This document shows positions 16,953 through 25,851 of a stretch of 44,765 nt of DNA, one piece after another. This DNA comes from an uncultured Christensenella sp. (lineage in GTDB: Bacteria > Bacillota > Clostridia > Christensenellales > Borkfalkiaceae), in assembly GCA_910585785.1 (NCBI GenBank), contig CAJUEV010000012.1, positions 1-44,765 of the forward strand. The letters are read 5' to 3'. The first letter of the stretch is position 1, and each line of letters opens with the position of its first letter. A program made the translations under genes and the position numbers. The notes below the pieces were generated by a model that saw nothing but the letters and a program-made list of their open reading frames with translations, did no database searches and was not told the origin of the DNA.

Positions 16953-17010
16953 TTATTGAAGTTTATTGAACCATTTCAATAATTTCAATTGAATTTCAAT
17001 AATTTCAATT
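16953..17010. promoter_or_regulatory. Operator-like repeat cluster between divergent promoters
   Basis: TTATTGAA occurs at 16953 and 16963. An 18-bp unit (ATTTCAATAATTTCAATT) is repeated at 16973-16990 and 16993-17010 with a 20-bp period, about two helical turns. Together they form inverted pairs: TTATTGAA-4-TTCAATAA (16963-16982) and ATTGAA-1-TTCAAT (16988-17000). A further ATTGA-5-TCAAT overlaps the operon -35 box (17020-17034). These are the best candidates for LacI-family binding sites. Confidence 0.65.
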
Positions 17011-17020
17011 ATAAAATATA

Positions 17021-17049
17021 TTGAAAAAGTCAATAGTATGTGATATAAT
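17021..17049 (+). promoter_or_regulatory. Main operon promoter
   Basis: TTGAAA (17021-17026), a 17-bp spacer and consensus TATAAT (17044-17049). Transcription would begin near 17056, about 87 bases before the GH94 gene. The operator-like cluster lies immediately upstream and overlaps the -35 box. Confidence 0.8.
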
Positions 17050-17142
17050 CAAAAAAAATGTGTGAAAATATCATTAAATATATAAATTTTTCCAATCAAA
17101 GCAATTTTTATTGAAATAAAATTAATTAAAACGGAGTATAGT

Positions 17143-19491
17143 ATGTTGAATAACAAATACGGCTATTTTACAGAAGACGGAAAAGAATTTGTTATAACTA
17201 ATCCCCTCACGCCCAGACCCTGGATAAACGTAATATCCAACGGCGACTATTCGCTTATCGTCACCCAGACGGGCGGCGGATATTCTTTCCGCGGCAATGC
17301 CGAGCAGAACAGGCTGACGAGAAGTTTTCAGGACATCGTAAAGGATAACTGGGGCAAGTATTTTTATATACGCGATTTGGAAAGCGGTAAATTCCACACT
17401 TCGGGCTTGCTGCCCGTAAAAGAAGGCGCGGAAAATTATACCGTAAGACACGGGCTTGGTTATACAGTCATCACACGCGAAAGCAATAACGTGCGTTCGG
17501 TGTTTACGGTGCACGTTTCGCAAAACTCCCCTATGGAATATATGACGCTTGAACTAACCGATTTAAGCGGCAAAAACCGCAAACTCGACGTTACGGGATA
17601 TTTTGAATGGGCTTGCGGAATGGCGTACGACACCCATCGCGAATTCCAGCGTCTGTTTTACGACTGCGCTTTCGATAAGTCGCTCAATTCGATTGTAATA
17701 AACAAGTGTTTGTGGGGCTTCCCCGACGAAAAGGGAAGGTACAACAACGACGATTGGCCTTACACGGCGTTTTTCTGCTGTTCGGAAAAGGCGGACTCCT
17801 TCGATTGCGACAAGGAAAAATTTATTGGTATGTACCGCGACGAAAAGTCGCCCGTCGGTATGGAAGGCGCAAGCCTTACGGGCAGCTGCGGAAGATACTG
17901 CGAGCCCGTTGCGGCGCTCAGAGTAAAAGTTTCGCTTAAAGCGGGCGAAAGCAAGACGCTTGTCTTCGGGCTTGGTATGGCGAAGAAGGGCGAGGAAGAT
18001 TACAAAGCGCTTATCAAAAACTGCACTTTGAAAAATGCGGAAGCTTCTTTAAAAGAGAGCAAACTCAAATGGGCGGACCTGTGCGGAGCGGAACATCCCG
18101 AAACGCCGGATAAAGCGTTCAACGTTATGGTTGGCAACTGGACAAAATATCAGGCGCTTTCTTGCAGAATGTGGGCGAAAGCGGCGTATTATCAGATTTC
18201 CGGCGGCATAGGCTACCGCGACCAGTTGCAGGACAGCCATATAGGGCTTGAAACTTCGCCCGCGCTGACCAAAAAGCAGATATTGCTTCACGCTTCAAAG
18301 CAGTTTAATCAGGGCGACGTTTTGCATTGGTGGCTGACGTACAACGGCGCCGGACCGCGCACAAAGTGCTCGGACGATTTTCTTTGGTTGCCGTTTACCG
18401 TAATAAATTACCTTGCGGAAACCGTTGACGAAAGTATTTTAAGCGAAAAAGCAAGCTTTTTGGACGGCGGAGAAGGAGATATTTACGACCACTGCAAAAA
18501 GGCGATAAATTACAGTTTTTCAATGTTTTCGCCGCGCGGAATTCCCCTTATGGGCGCGCACGACTGGAACGACGGACTTTCCGCCGTCGGTCACGGAATG
18601 ATTGGCGAAAGTTTCTGGGTGGCGGAATTTTTGTACTGGATTATAACCCGCTTCGATAAAATTGCGGAAAGCAGGGGCGACGCGGAGTTTGCCGCGCTTT
18701 TGCGTGAAAAGAGCGCAAAATTGAAGGAAGACTTCAATAAACACGCGTGGGACGGCGAGTGGTTCCTGCAAGCTACCAACGACTTGGGCGAAAAGATAGG
18801 AAGCAAGGAAAATACCGAAGGAAGAATTTTCCTTAACCCTCAGATTTGGGCGGTTATTTCGGACATTACCACGGAAGAAAGAATGAAAAAGGCGATGGAC
18901 TCGGTTACGAAGTATTTGCTTCGCGATTACGGAGCGTTGCTTTTGTATCCCGAATACAGCACGCCTAAGAGCGAGATTGGTTATATAACCCGTTACGCTC
19001 CCGGTTTAAGGGAAAACGGCGGCGTTTACACGCACGCGGCTACCTGGGCGGTTTGGGCTTATTCTATGCTCGGCGACAACGAAAAAGCGTATAAGGCGTT
19101 CAAGGGTATTTGTCCCCCCAACCGCGGCGAGGATATTGACAAATATATGGCGGAACCTTACGTTTTGCCCGGCAACTCGGACGGACCCAACTCGCCTTAC
19201 TTCGGAAAAGGCAGCTGGAGCTGGTACTCGGGCTCGGCGCAGTGGCTGCACAGGGTTGCGGTACAGTTTATTTTGGGCGTAAGACCGGTAAAAGAAGGGC
19301 TGTTGGTATCGCCCTGCATCCCCGCAAACTGGGACGGCTTTAAGTACAACAGAATTTTCCGCGGCGCGGAGTATGAAATAACCGTTAAGCGCACGGGCAA
19401 TATGCGCGTGATTGTCGACGGAAAGGAAATAGCAGGCAACGTTGTTCCCGCCTTCGGCAGCGGAAAACACACGGTAACGGCAGAAATTTAA
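17143..19491 (+). CDS. GH94 glycoside phosphorylase
   Basis: This 782-residue cytoplasmic enzyme is the first gene of the operon (GGAG 8 bases upstream). It has the GH94 layout. An N-terminal beta-sandwich (1-~280) opens with GYFTEDGKEFVITNPLTPRPWIN. A helical linker and an (alpha/alpha)6 barrel follow, with YRDQLQDS (~357-364), GDVLHWWLTYNGAGPRTKCSDDFLWLP and HDWNDG (D474/D477, the segment that holds the family's catalytic Asp). It ends with SGSAQWLHRV...GLLVSPCIP. The reaction is phosphorolysis of a beta-glucoside to glucose-1-phosphate. The length fits disaccharide-type members (~800 residues) rather than the ~1,100-residue beta-1,2-oligoglucan phosphorylases. Neighbouring glucanases suggest beta-1,2-glucan products; the exact substrate is inferred. 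Confidence 0.85.
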   Translation: MLNNKYGYFTEDGKEFVITNPLTPRPWINVISNGDYSLIVTQTGGGYSFRGNAEQNRLTRSFQDIVKDNWGKYFYIRDLESGKFHTSGLLPVKEGAENYTVRHGLGYTVITRESNNVRSVFTVHVSQNSPMEYMTLELTDLSGKNRKLDVTGYFEWACGMAYDTHREFQRLFYDCAFDKSLNSIVINKCLWGFPDEKGRYNNDDWPYTAFFCCSEKADSFDCDKEKFIGMYRDEKSPVGMEGASLTGSCGRYCEPVAALRVKVSLKAGESKTLVFGLGMAKKGEEDYKALIKNCTLKNAEASLKESKLKWADLCGAEHPETPDKAFNVMVGNWTKYQALSCRMWAKAAYYQISGGIGYRDQLQDSHIGLETSPALTKKQILLHASKQFNQGDVLHWWLTYNGAGPRTKCSDDFLWLPFTVINYLAETVDESILSEKASFLDGGEGDIYDHCKKAINYSFSMFSPRGIPLMGAHDWNDGLSAVGHGMIGESFWVAEFLYWIITRFDKIAESRGDAEFAALLREKSAKLKEDFNKHAWDGEWFLQATNDLGEKIGSKENTEGRIFLNPQIWAVISDITTEERMKKAMDSVTKYLLRDYGALLLYPEYSTPKSEIGYITRYAPGLRENGGVYTHAATWAVWAYSMLGDNEKAYKAFKGICPPNRGEDIDKYMAEPYVLPGNSDGPNSPYFGKGSWSWYSGSAQWLHRVAVQFILGVRPVKEGLLVSPCIPANWDGFKYNRIFRGAEYEITVKRTGNMRVIVDGKEIAGNVVPAFGSGKHTVTAEI

Positions 19492-19515
19492 AAAAACTTT
19501 TTACGGATTGGTTTT

Positions 19516-19560
19516 CATAAGGGGGCGCCCCCTTATGTGCGTTATTTATAACGCACATAA
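19516..19560 (+). repeat. Overlapping hairpin pair between GH94 and SBP genes
   Basis: A loopless 22-bp palindrome (CATAAGGGGGC and complement, 19516-19537) overlaps a second hairpin (TTATGTGCGTTAT, loop TT, complement; 19533-19560). They share TTATG. No U-tract follows either. It may set transcript stability or partial read-through between the phosphorylase and the binding-protein genes. It has the same design as 10650-10692. Confidence 0.75.
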
Positions 19561-19600
19561 AAAACGGTAACCGTGGAAAAATAATATTGATAAGGAGTAA

Positions 19601-20983
19601 ATGATGAAAAAGCAATTGTGTTTGGCTGTTGCGGCGGTAGTCGCAGCCGCGTCAATGTCCGCCGCGCTGTCGGCTTGTTCCAAAACGAAGTACAGTTTGA
19701 CGTACGCAACCTGGAATTTAAGTACGGAAGCGGTAAATAACGTAGAACGCCAGATGATTAGGGAATTTGAGGAAAGAAATAACGTAAAAATCAGAATAGA
19801 GGACAGCGTAAGCCTTACCGCTTATGACGACTCTATTACGGCGCTTGCGGTTAAAAACAAACTTCCCGACGTGTTTATGCTTTCAAATATGAACTACGGC
19901 TTGAAGAACCGCTACGTTTCGGACATTACCGACCTTGTTAATGCCGATACCTCGAAAGACTGGGATAAAATACCCAAACCCATAGTGGAAGCGGTGCACT
20001 TTAAAAACGGTATTTACGCAATTCCCTTTGCAATGAATATGATGGGATATTTTGTAAACGTAGACCTTATTGAAGAAAAGAACAAGAATTGGTTTTTTGA
20101 AAACGAGTTTACGTACGACTCTTTTTACAGGCTTGTAAATGAAATGGCTTCGTATAAAAGCGAAGGAATTATGGGGCTCAGCCACGAAAACACCATTTTC
20201 GAGTGGTATCCCGCGTCGGTTAACCCCGATTACGGCTGGTTTACGTGGGACGGAAGCGAATATCACCTTGACGGCACCGAATTTATAGACGCGATTGAAA
20301 AGACCAAGCAGATGCGTATGGGCGGGTTGACGTACGACAGCCTCAGCGAAGACGAACGCGCTAACTGGTTTGAAGGCGTGGACGGCTACGTTTCGTTGTG
20401 GAACAGCGGCAAACTTGCGCTTAGATGGGGCTCGTCATACGAAGTGCCGGATATGATTAAAAACTGCGACTTCGACATTCGGTTTATAGGGGTTCCCGGC
20501 GGAAGAACGCCCATTGTCGGCGACTATATAGCAATTTCAAACACCTGCAAAGACAGGGAACTTGCTTATAAATTTTCAAAATGGATGAGTTTTGACCCCG
20601 AGGGCATAAGGGAAAGAATTTCCCGAGAAAAGCAGGTTACAAATACCCTGCCTATGACGGTTGACCCCGTGTTAATAAGCGAATATTTTGAAAAATTCGA
20701 CGCTGTTGACGGATTGCAAACCGCATTTGAAAAACTTGACAACGGCATAGTTGAGTGCGTAAAGGTTGTGCCCGGCTATAACCTTTCAAGATGGAAGGCG
20801 CTTACGGGACTTACCATTACCACGTCGGACGGAGAAACTATTGCCGACGCCGAGTTGGGCAAATACCTTGATTTGTGCTGGACGGGCGAGCAGTCGTATA
20901 TGGAACACGCGCAGGACGTAAACAAACTTGCAAACGCGCAGTACGGCAACGCCATAAAACAGTTTGAGCAATATTACAATTAA
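19601..20983 (+). CDS. Sugar ABC transporter solute-binding lipoprotein (family 1)
   Basis: This is a 460-residue extracellular lipoprotein with AAGGAG upstream of ATG. The signal peptide ends at lipobox LSAC, with the lipidated Cys at residue 26. The remainder is a family-1 solute-binding fold: YATWNLSTEAVNNVERQMIREFEERNNVKIRIE near the start, the interdomain stretch GIYAIPFAMNMMGYFVNVDLIEEKN, and a C-terminal lobe with DYIAISNTCKDRELAYKFSKW. It would capture oligosaccharide and hand it to a pair of permeases in this operon. The Listeria innocua beta-1,2-glucan locus also places such a protein near its phosphorylase. Which permease pair it serves is unclear, because a second binding protein follows at once. 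Confidence 0.85.
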   Translation: MMKKQLCLAVAAVVAAASMSAALSACSKTKYSLTYATWNLSTEAVNNVERQMIREFEERNNVKIRIEDSVSLTAYDDSITALAVKNKLPDVFMLSNMNYGLKNRYVSDITDLVNADTSKDWDKIPKPIVEAVHFKNGIYAIPFAMNMMGYFVNVDLIEEKNKNWFFENEFTYDSFYRLVNEMASYKSEGIMGLSHENTIFEWYPASVNPDYGWFTWDGSEYHLDGTEFIDAIEKTKQMRMGGLTYDSLSEDERANWFEGVDGYVSLWNSGKLALRWGSSYEVPDMIKNCDFDIRFIGVPGGRTPIVGDYIAISNTCKDRELAYKFSKWMSFDPEGIRERISREKQVTNTLPMTVDPVLISEYFEKFDAVDGLQTAFEKLDNGIVECVKVVPGYNLSRWKALTGLTITTSDGETIADAELGKYLDLCWTGEQSYMEHAQDVNKLANAQYGNAIKQFEQYYN

Positions 20984-21024
20984 TATTTTGACGGCGCTTA
21001 TTTTCCGAATTTAAGGATTTTGAT

Positions 21025-23907
21025 ATGAAAAAAAGAGTCGCCCTTGCAACCGCGGCGGTAATGCTTTTAGGTATGTTGCCGTTTGCGGGCTGCGGCAGGG
21101 CTAAATACAATTTCAGCGAAGTTGAAAATGATTGGAGCGACGTGGAAGTTTCCTCCGAACAGGGCGTAAACGTCAAAGCCGAACTTATTTCCGCCACGGG
21201 CAGTCCCGCGGCGGAAAAGTACGGCTATGCGGGCGACGCGGTTTGTCTTGACGAAAATCTTTCCGCAACCTATCGTTTCAACCTTGATAAAGCCGAAAAA
21301 CTTGCGTTTTTTGCGGACTATTACATTTTGCATAACGGACTTTCAGACAGCGAAGTGGCGATTACCGTAAACGGAAACCCCGTTACGGAGCGTTCTTCGC
21401 TTAAAGCGCTGTGGCAAAACGAGTCCAACGAGTTTAAAACAGACTCTTTCGGCAATGAAATAGTGCCCTCTCAGCGCAAGATTGAAAAATGGAAGGGCGA
21501 ATATCTTTACGAATACGATTACGCTACGGTTTTGCCGCCCGTTTACGACTTTGTCGCGGGCGAAAACACCGTTACTTTTACCGTGAACGCAGGCGGGCAG
21601 TTTTTGCTTGGCGACGTTTACGCGCGTTCTGTTTCGCTGCCCGAAACTTACGACTCGTATATAGGCAATCATAACGGCGCGCCTTACGGCACCGCTTCCG
21701 ACACTGCCGAAGCGGAGCGTTTTCTTTATAAAAACACCCTTTCCGCAGTTCCCGCTTCAAACGCGGCGGTAAATATCACGCCTTACAAGTCGTATTCTTC
21801 CGTTTTGAACGTCGTATCCGGCTTTTCCAGCCCCGAGCAAATTTTAACCTATAAACTTATTGCCGACGCAGACGGGCTTTACAATATTTCGTTCAACTAC
21901 TCCAACGACAATTCCAACCGCACCGTATACGTGCAGGTATTTGTGGACGGAGTAACGCCGTTCAGAGAGTTGCTGCGCTATCCGCTTATTGAAAACAGCG
22001 GTTACGGCAAGCATACTTTGGGCAACGGAGAGGGCAATTACTGCGTGTATCTGACGCGCGGCGAACACGAAATTTCAATAAAAATAGACGGCAGTCTTTC
22101 TTCCGACATTCAAAAAATGATGAGTTCGGCGATAGACGGCTTAAACGGCATATATCTGGATTTGAAGCAGATTGCGGGCACCGTTTCGGACGGCAACAGA
22201 GAGTGGGATATGGACAACGATTTCCCCGGAGTTGTCGAAAGATTGCAGACTATTTCTTCCAATCTTGATTTGATTGCGTCTGATTTGCGCAGAGTTAACG
22301 GCGCGGACGTCAACTATCAGGCGCTTATTTATATTCAGACGGCGAAGCAGGCGATAAACGGACTTTTGAAGACACCTAAATACATACCCAACAAATACGC
22401 GCAGATTTCGGAGGGTAGCGGGTCGATAGTTCAAACGCTTGCAAACGCGTTAAGCGACGTAAAAACAACCGCTTTGGGGTTGGACAAAATTGTTTTGCAC
22501 CCCGCCGACAAGGAAAGCGGACTTAAAAAGGCGAACGGCTGGGTAGTCTTTTGGGAAGGCGTTAAAAAGTTTTTCCATAGCTTTATAGCCAATTATTCAA
22601 ACGTAACCAAGGACGAAAACACAATTCAGGTTTGGGTTGCGCGTTCGCGCCAATACGTTGACCTTATGCAGCAGATGATGGACGCTTCGGACTTTACCGA
22701 GCGCACGGGCTATAACGTAAAATTTTCTATTCTCGCCGACGAAGGCAAACTTATTTTATCAAACGCGGCGGGTATCGCGCCCGACTCGGTTATGGGCATA
22801 AGCAACTGGCTTCCCTACGAAATGGGCATACGCGACCTTGTTGTGGATTTGACTAAATTCAGCGATTACGGCGAAGTTATTTCACGTTTTTCGACGGGCG
22901 CTATGGTTTCGCTTATAGCGGACGGAATAGGACTTGCCCTGCCCGAAACGCAGGACTTTTACGTAACGTTTTACAGAAAAGACATTTTGCAGAGATACGG
23001 CATTGATTTGCCCGACACGTGGGAAGAAGTGGTAAAAACTTTGCCATCGCTGCAAAGATACGGACTTAACTATTATATTCCTCTTTCAACTTCAACCGCG
23101 TCAAAGTCGATAATGACGACGGCGCCCTTCATTTATCAGTACGGCGGAACGCTGTTTACCGACGACGGCACGGCGACGACGATTTCGGACGAGGCGAGCC
23201 TGAACGCAATAAAGTTTATGACCGAACTTTACACCCTTTACGGTTTGCCCCAGCAGGTTTCCAACTTCTTTGACAGTTTCCGCAGCGGAAGCCTTCCCAT
23301 AGGCGTTTCCACTTTCGAAACGTATTTGCGCCTAAGTATGGCGGCGCCCGAAATTTCCGGCAAATGGGGAATTGCGCTTGCCCCCGGCGTTTACGACGAA
23401 AATCTGGGCGAAGTGGCAAGATGGCAGACGGGCAGCGCGACGGCAATGACGCTTATTAAAAGCGGCAGCGACAAAAAGGACGCGGCAGGCTGGGAACTTT
23501 TGAAGTGGTGGACGTCGGCGGACGTTCAGACCGAATTTATGAACAGGCTGACGATGATTTACGGTAAAAACTATATTTGGAACAGCGCCAATAACGAGGC
23601 GTTTTCCAACTCGGTTGCCTTTTCTACCGCGGATAAGCGCATAATAAGCGAACAGTGGGAGTGGATGAGAGAAATTCCCAAAGTCCCCGGCTGGTATATG
23701 CTTGAAAGGGAACTTTCAAACGCGTGGAACAGCATAGTAATCGACGGCGCCAACACCCGCTCGGTTATAGAAAACGCGGTTAACACGATAGACAAGGAAC
23801 TTAAACGCAAACTTACGGAATTCGGATATATTTCCAACGGAAACGTTGTCAGACCCTATAAAGTAACTACTCTCGAATACGTTAACTCACTTAAAAACGG
23901 AGGTTAA
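21025..23907 (+). CDS. Very large solute-binding lipoprotein with N-terminal beta-domains
   Basis: This is a 960-residue lipoprotein, about twice the usual size of a sugar-binding protein. The lipobox FAGC puts the lipidated Cys at residue 23. Residues ~30-360 are beta-rich with two carbohydrate-module-like units (AEKLAFFADYYILHN..., ADGLYNISFNYSNDNSNRTVYVQVFVDG). Residues ~360-510 are helical. Residues ~525-940 are a complete family-1 solute-binding domain (TIQVWVARSRQYVDLMQQMM, FYRKDILQRYGIDLPDTWEEV). The extra domains may hold polymeric glucan at the surface before import. It is followed 5 bases later by a permease gene whose ribosome binding site overlaps this gene's end. Confidence 0.8.
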   Translation: MKKRVALATAAVMLLGMLPFAGCGRAKYNFSEVENDWSDVEVSSEQGVNVKAELISATGSPAAEKYGYAGDAVCLDENLSATYRFNLDKAEKLAFFADYYILHNGLSDSEVAITVNGNPVTERSSLKALWQNESNEFKTDSFGNEIVPSQRKIEKWKGEYLYEYDYATVLPPVYDFVAGENTVTFTVNAGGQFLLGDVYARSVSLPETYDSYIGNHNGAPYGTASDTAEAERFLYKNTLSAVPASNAAVNITPYKSYSSVLNVVSGFSSPEQILTYKLIADADGLYNISFNYSNDNSNRTVYVQVFVDGVTPFRELLRYPLIENSGYGKHTLGNGEGNYCVYLTRGEHEISIKIDGSLSSDIQKMMSSAIDGLNGIYLDLKQIAGTVSDGNREWDMDNDFPGVVERLQTISSNLDLIASDLRRVNGADVNYQALIYIQTAKQAINGLLKTPKYIPNKYAQISEGSGSIVQTLANALSDVKTTALGLDKIVLHPADKESGLKKANGWVVFWEGVKKFFHSFIANYSNVTKDENTIQVWVARSRQYVDLMQQMMDASDFTERTGYNVKFSILADEGKLILSNAAGIAPDSVMGISNWLPYEMGIRDLVVDLTKFSDYGEVISRFSTGAMVSLIADGIGLALPETQDFYVTFYRKDILQRYGIDLPDTWEEVVKTLPSLQRYGLNYYIPLSTSTASKSIMTTAPFIYQYGGTLFTDDGTATTISDEASLNAIKFMTELYTLYGLPQQVSNFFDSFRSGSLPIGVSTFETYLRLSMAAPEISGKWGIALAPGVYDENLGEVARWQTGSATAMTLIKSGSDKKDAAGWELLKWWTSADVQTEFMNRLTMIYGKNYIWNSANNEAFSNSVAFSTADKRIISEQWEWMREIPKVPGWYMLERELSNAWNSIVIDGANTRSVIENAVNTIDKELKRKLTEFGYISNGNVVRPYKVTTLEYVNSLKNGG

Positions 23908-23912
23908 GCGCT

Positions 23913-24938
23913 TTGAATAACACTCAGGTTATTGAAAGTTCGCCCGAAGACGAGGTTGTAAACGTCTTGCCGGAAGGCGACAAAAAAGCGGGGAAGCGGA
24001 AAGAAAAACCGCTTAAAACTGTAAAGCAGCCCCGTAAAGAAAAGATAGGCGGAAAAAGAGGCGCTTTTACCACGGCAATTTTGCTTTTGCCGTATATGCT
24101 GGCTTTTATAGTGTTTATCGTACTGCCCGTTATTCTGGCGATAGTGCTTTCTTTTACCGACTTCAACAGTATAAGCGCCCCGTCGTTTACGGGATTTGCA
24201 AATTATATCAGGCTGTTTACCGAAGACGAAGTATTTATGCAGAAGGTAATACCAAACACCCTTATGTTTTCGGTTATAGCGGGACCCGTAGGATACTTTT
24301 TGTCATTCTTTCTTGCGTGGATGCTGGCGCAGATACCCAAAGCGCCGCGCACCATACTTGCGCTGTGCCTTTACGCGCCTTCGCTTACGGCGGGCGTTGC
24401 GATGCAGGTTGTGTGGACGGCGGTATTCAGCGGCGACCCCAACGGATATTTAAACGCGGTGCTTTTGAAATTGGGACTGATAAGCGAAGCGGTGCAGTGG
24501 CTGCAAAGCGGCGACTATCTTATGCCGATTATGATACTTGTTACCATATGGTCGAGTATGGGCATAGGTTTCCTTTCAATGCTTTCGGGAATACTTAACA
24601 TAGACCCGCAGTTGTATGAAGCGGCGTATATGGACGGAATGAAAAACCGTTTTCAGGAAATTGTTTACGTCACTATGCCTTCGATAAAGCCGCAAATGCT
24701 TTTCGGCGCGGTAATGGCGGTGGTAAACACCTTTCAGGCGGGTGCGATAGGGGTTGAATTGTCCGGTTCTAACCCGACGCCAAACTATAACGGACAACTG
24801 ATTATTAACCACATTCAGGACTACGGATATATAAGATATGAAATGGGTTACGCGGCGGCAATTTCGGTTGTTTTGCTGCTGCTAATCTACATCATAAGCA
24901 AGGTAATCGGCAAACTGTTGAACAGCAGGGACGAATAA
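23913..24938 (+). CDS. ABC sugar permease A (MalF-type)
   Basis: This is a 341-residue inner-membrane permease. It uses a TTG start, with GGAGG just upstream inside the end of the preceding gene. The first ~50 residues are hydrophilic and charged. Six membrane segments follow, with the EAA loop EAAYMDGMKNRFQEIVYVTMP, which docks onto the ATPase. It forms the MalF-like half of a heterodimeric channel with permease B, which starts 17 bases later. The most direct partner is the large binding protein upstream; the shared ATPase gene is downstream at 35207. Confidence 0.85.
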   Translation: MNNTQVIESSPEDEVVNVLPEGDKKAGKRKEKPLKTVKQPRKEKIGGKRGAFTTAILLLPYMLAFIVFIVLPVILAIVLSFTDFNSISAPSFTGFANYIRLFTEDEVFMQKVIPNTLMFSVIAGPVGYFLSFFLAWMLAQIPKAPRTILALCLYAPSLTAGVAMQVVWTAVFSGDPNGYLNAVLLKLGLISEAVQWLQSGDYLMPIMILVTIWSSMGIGFLSMLSGILNIDPQLYEAAYMDGMKNRFQEIVYVTMPSIKPQMLFGAVMAVVNTFQAGAIGVELSGSNPTPNYNGQLIINHIQDYGYIRYEMGYAAAISVVLLLLIYIISKVIGKLLNSRDE

Positions 24939-24955
24939 TTACGGCAGGTTAAATT

Positions 24956-25828
24956 ATGGCATCGTTTCAAGGTAAAAAGATAAATCCTAAAAGATTCCAC
25001 GTCAGTCAGCTTAAATTTTACGTATTTTTGCTGCCTTTGGCGCTTTTTATGATTTTGCCTATAATCTATATTTTCAGTACGGCGTTCAAACCTGCGGAAG
25101 AACTTTTTAAATTTCCGCCCAGTTTCTTTGTCGTAAATCCCACGTGGGAAAACTTTAAATCGTTGTTCGAGTTGATGGCGGGCACTTCCGTCCCCGCGAC
25201 AAGGTACCTTTTCAACTCGATATTGGTTACCGTGCTGACAATGCTTATAAGCATATTTCTTTCCGTTTCGGCAGGGTACGTTTTAAGTAAAAAGAAGTTT
25301 AAAGGGCAGAAACTGCTGTTTGAAATAAACACGCTTGCGCTTATGTTTGTGCCCATTGCGGTAACTATTCCCAGATTTATTATAATAGTCAATCTCGGGC
25401 TTACGGATAGGTTTATTTCCAACATATTGCCTATCGTAGCGATGCCGGTAGGACTTTTCCTTATAAAACAGTTTATCGACCAGGTGCCCAACGCGCTTTT
25501 GGAAGCGGCGAGAATGGACGGCGCCAACGAGTGGCAAATTTTAACAAAAATAATAATTCCTTCGGTAAGGCCCGCAATTGCGACGGTTGCGATTATGTCC
25601 TTCCAGTCGGCTTGGGGCAACGTTGAAGCTTCCGTTTATTACCTTAACAACGAAAGTTTGAAAACGTTTGCTTACTATATTACAACTTTCTCCTCGGCGT
25701 CCACGTCATCTATAACGCAAGGCGTTACTGCGGCGAGCGCGTTGATTATGTTTGTGCCTAACCTGATAATATTTATTGTTATGCAAAGCAAGGTTATGGA
25801 TACTATGGCACATTCGGGCATCAAATAA
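24956..25828 (+). CDS. ABC sugar permease B (MalG-type)
   Basis: This is a 290-residue permease with six membrane segments and the family's EAA loop EAARMDGANEWQILTKIIIP. It starts with a short basic tail and a signal-anchor-like first helix (FYVFLLPLALFMILPIIYIFSTAFKP), typical of MalG-type subunits. It pairs with permease A. Length and motif are normal for the family, in contrast to the extended permeases C and D downstream. Confidence 0.85.
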   Translation: MASFQGKKINPKRFHVSQLKFYVFLLPLALFMILPIIYIFSTAFKPAEELFKFPPSFFVVNPTWENFKSLFELMAGTSVPATRYLFNSILVTVLTMLISIFLSVSAGYVLSKKKFKGQKLLFEINTLALMFVPIAVTIPRFIIIVNLGLTDRFISNILPIVAMPVGLFLIKQFIDQVPNALLEAARMDGANEWQILTKIIIPSVRPAIATVAIMSFQSAWGNVEASVYYLNNESLKTFAYYITTFSSASTSSITQGVTAASALIMFVPNLIIFIVMQSKVMDTMAHSGIK

Positions 25829-25851
25829 TACACGTTTACACGGAGCGGATT

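Noticed and set aside
16953..17010. Idea that this cluster is an integrase att site because it shares TTCAATAA/TTATTGAA with 44741-44763
   Set aside because: The octamer is AT-rich and short, the arm orientation differs, and the cluster sits between divergent promoters of a LacI locus. An operator role explains it better; the match is probably chance.
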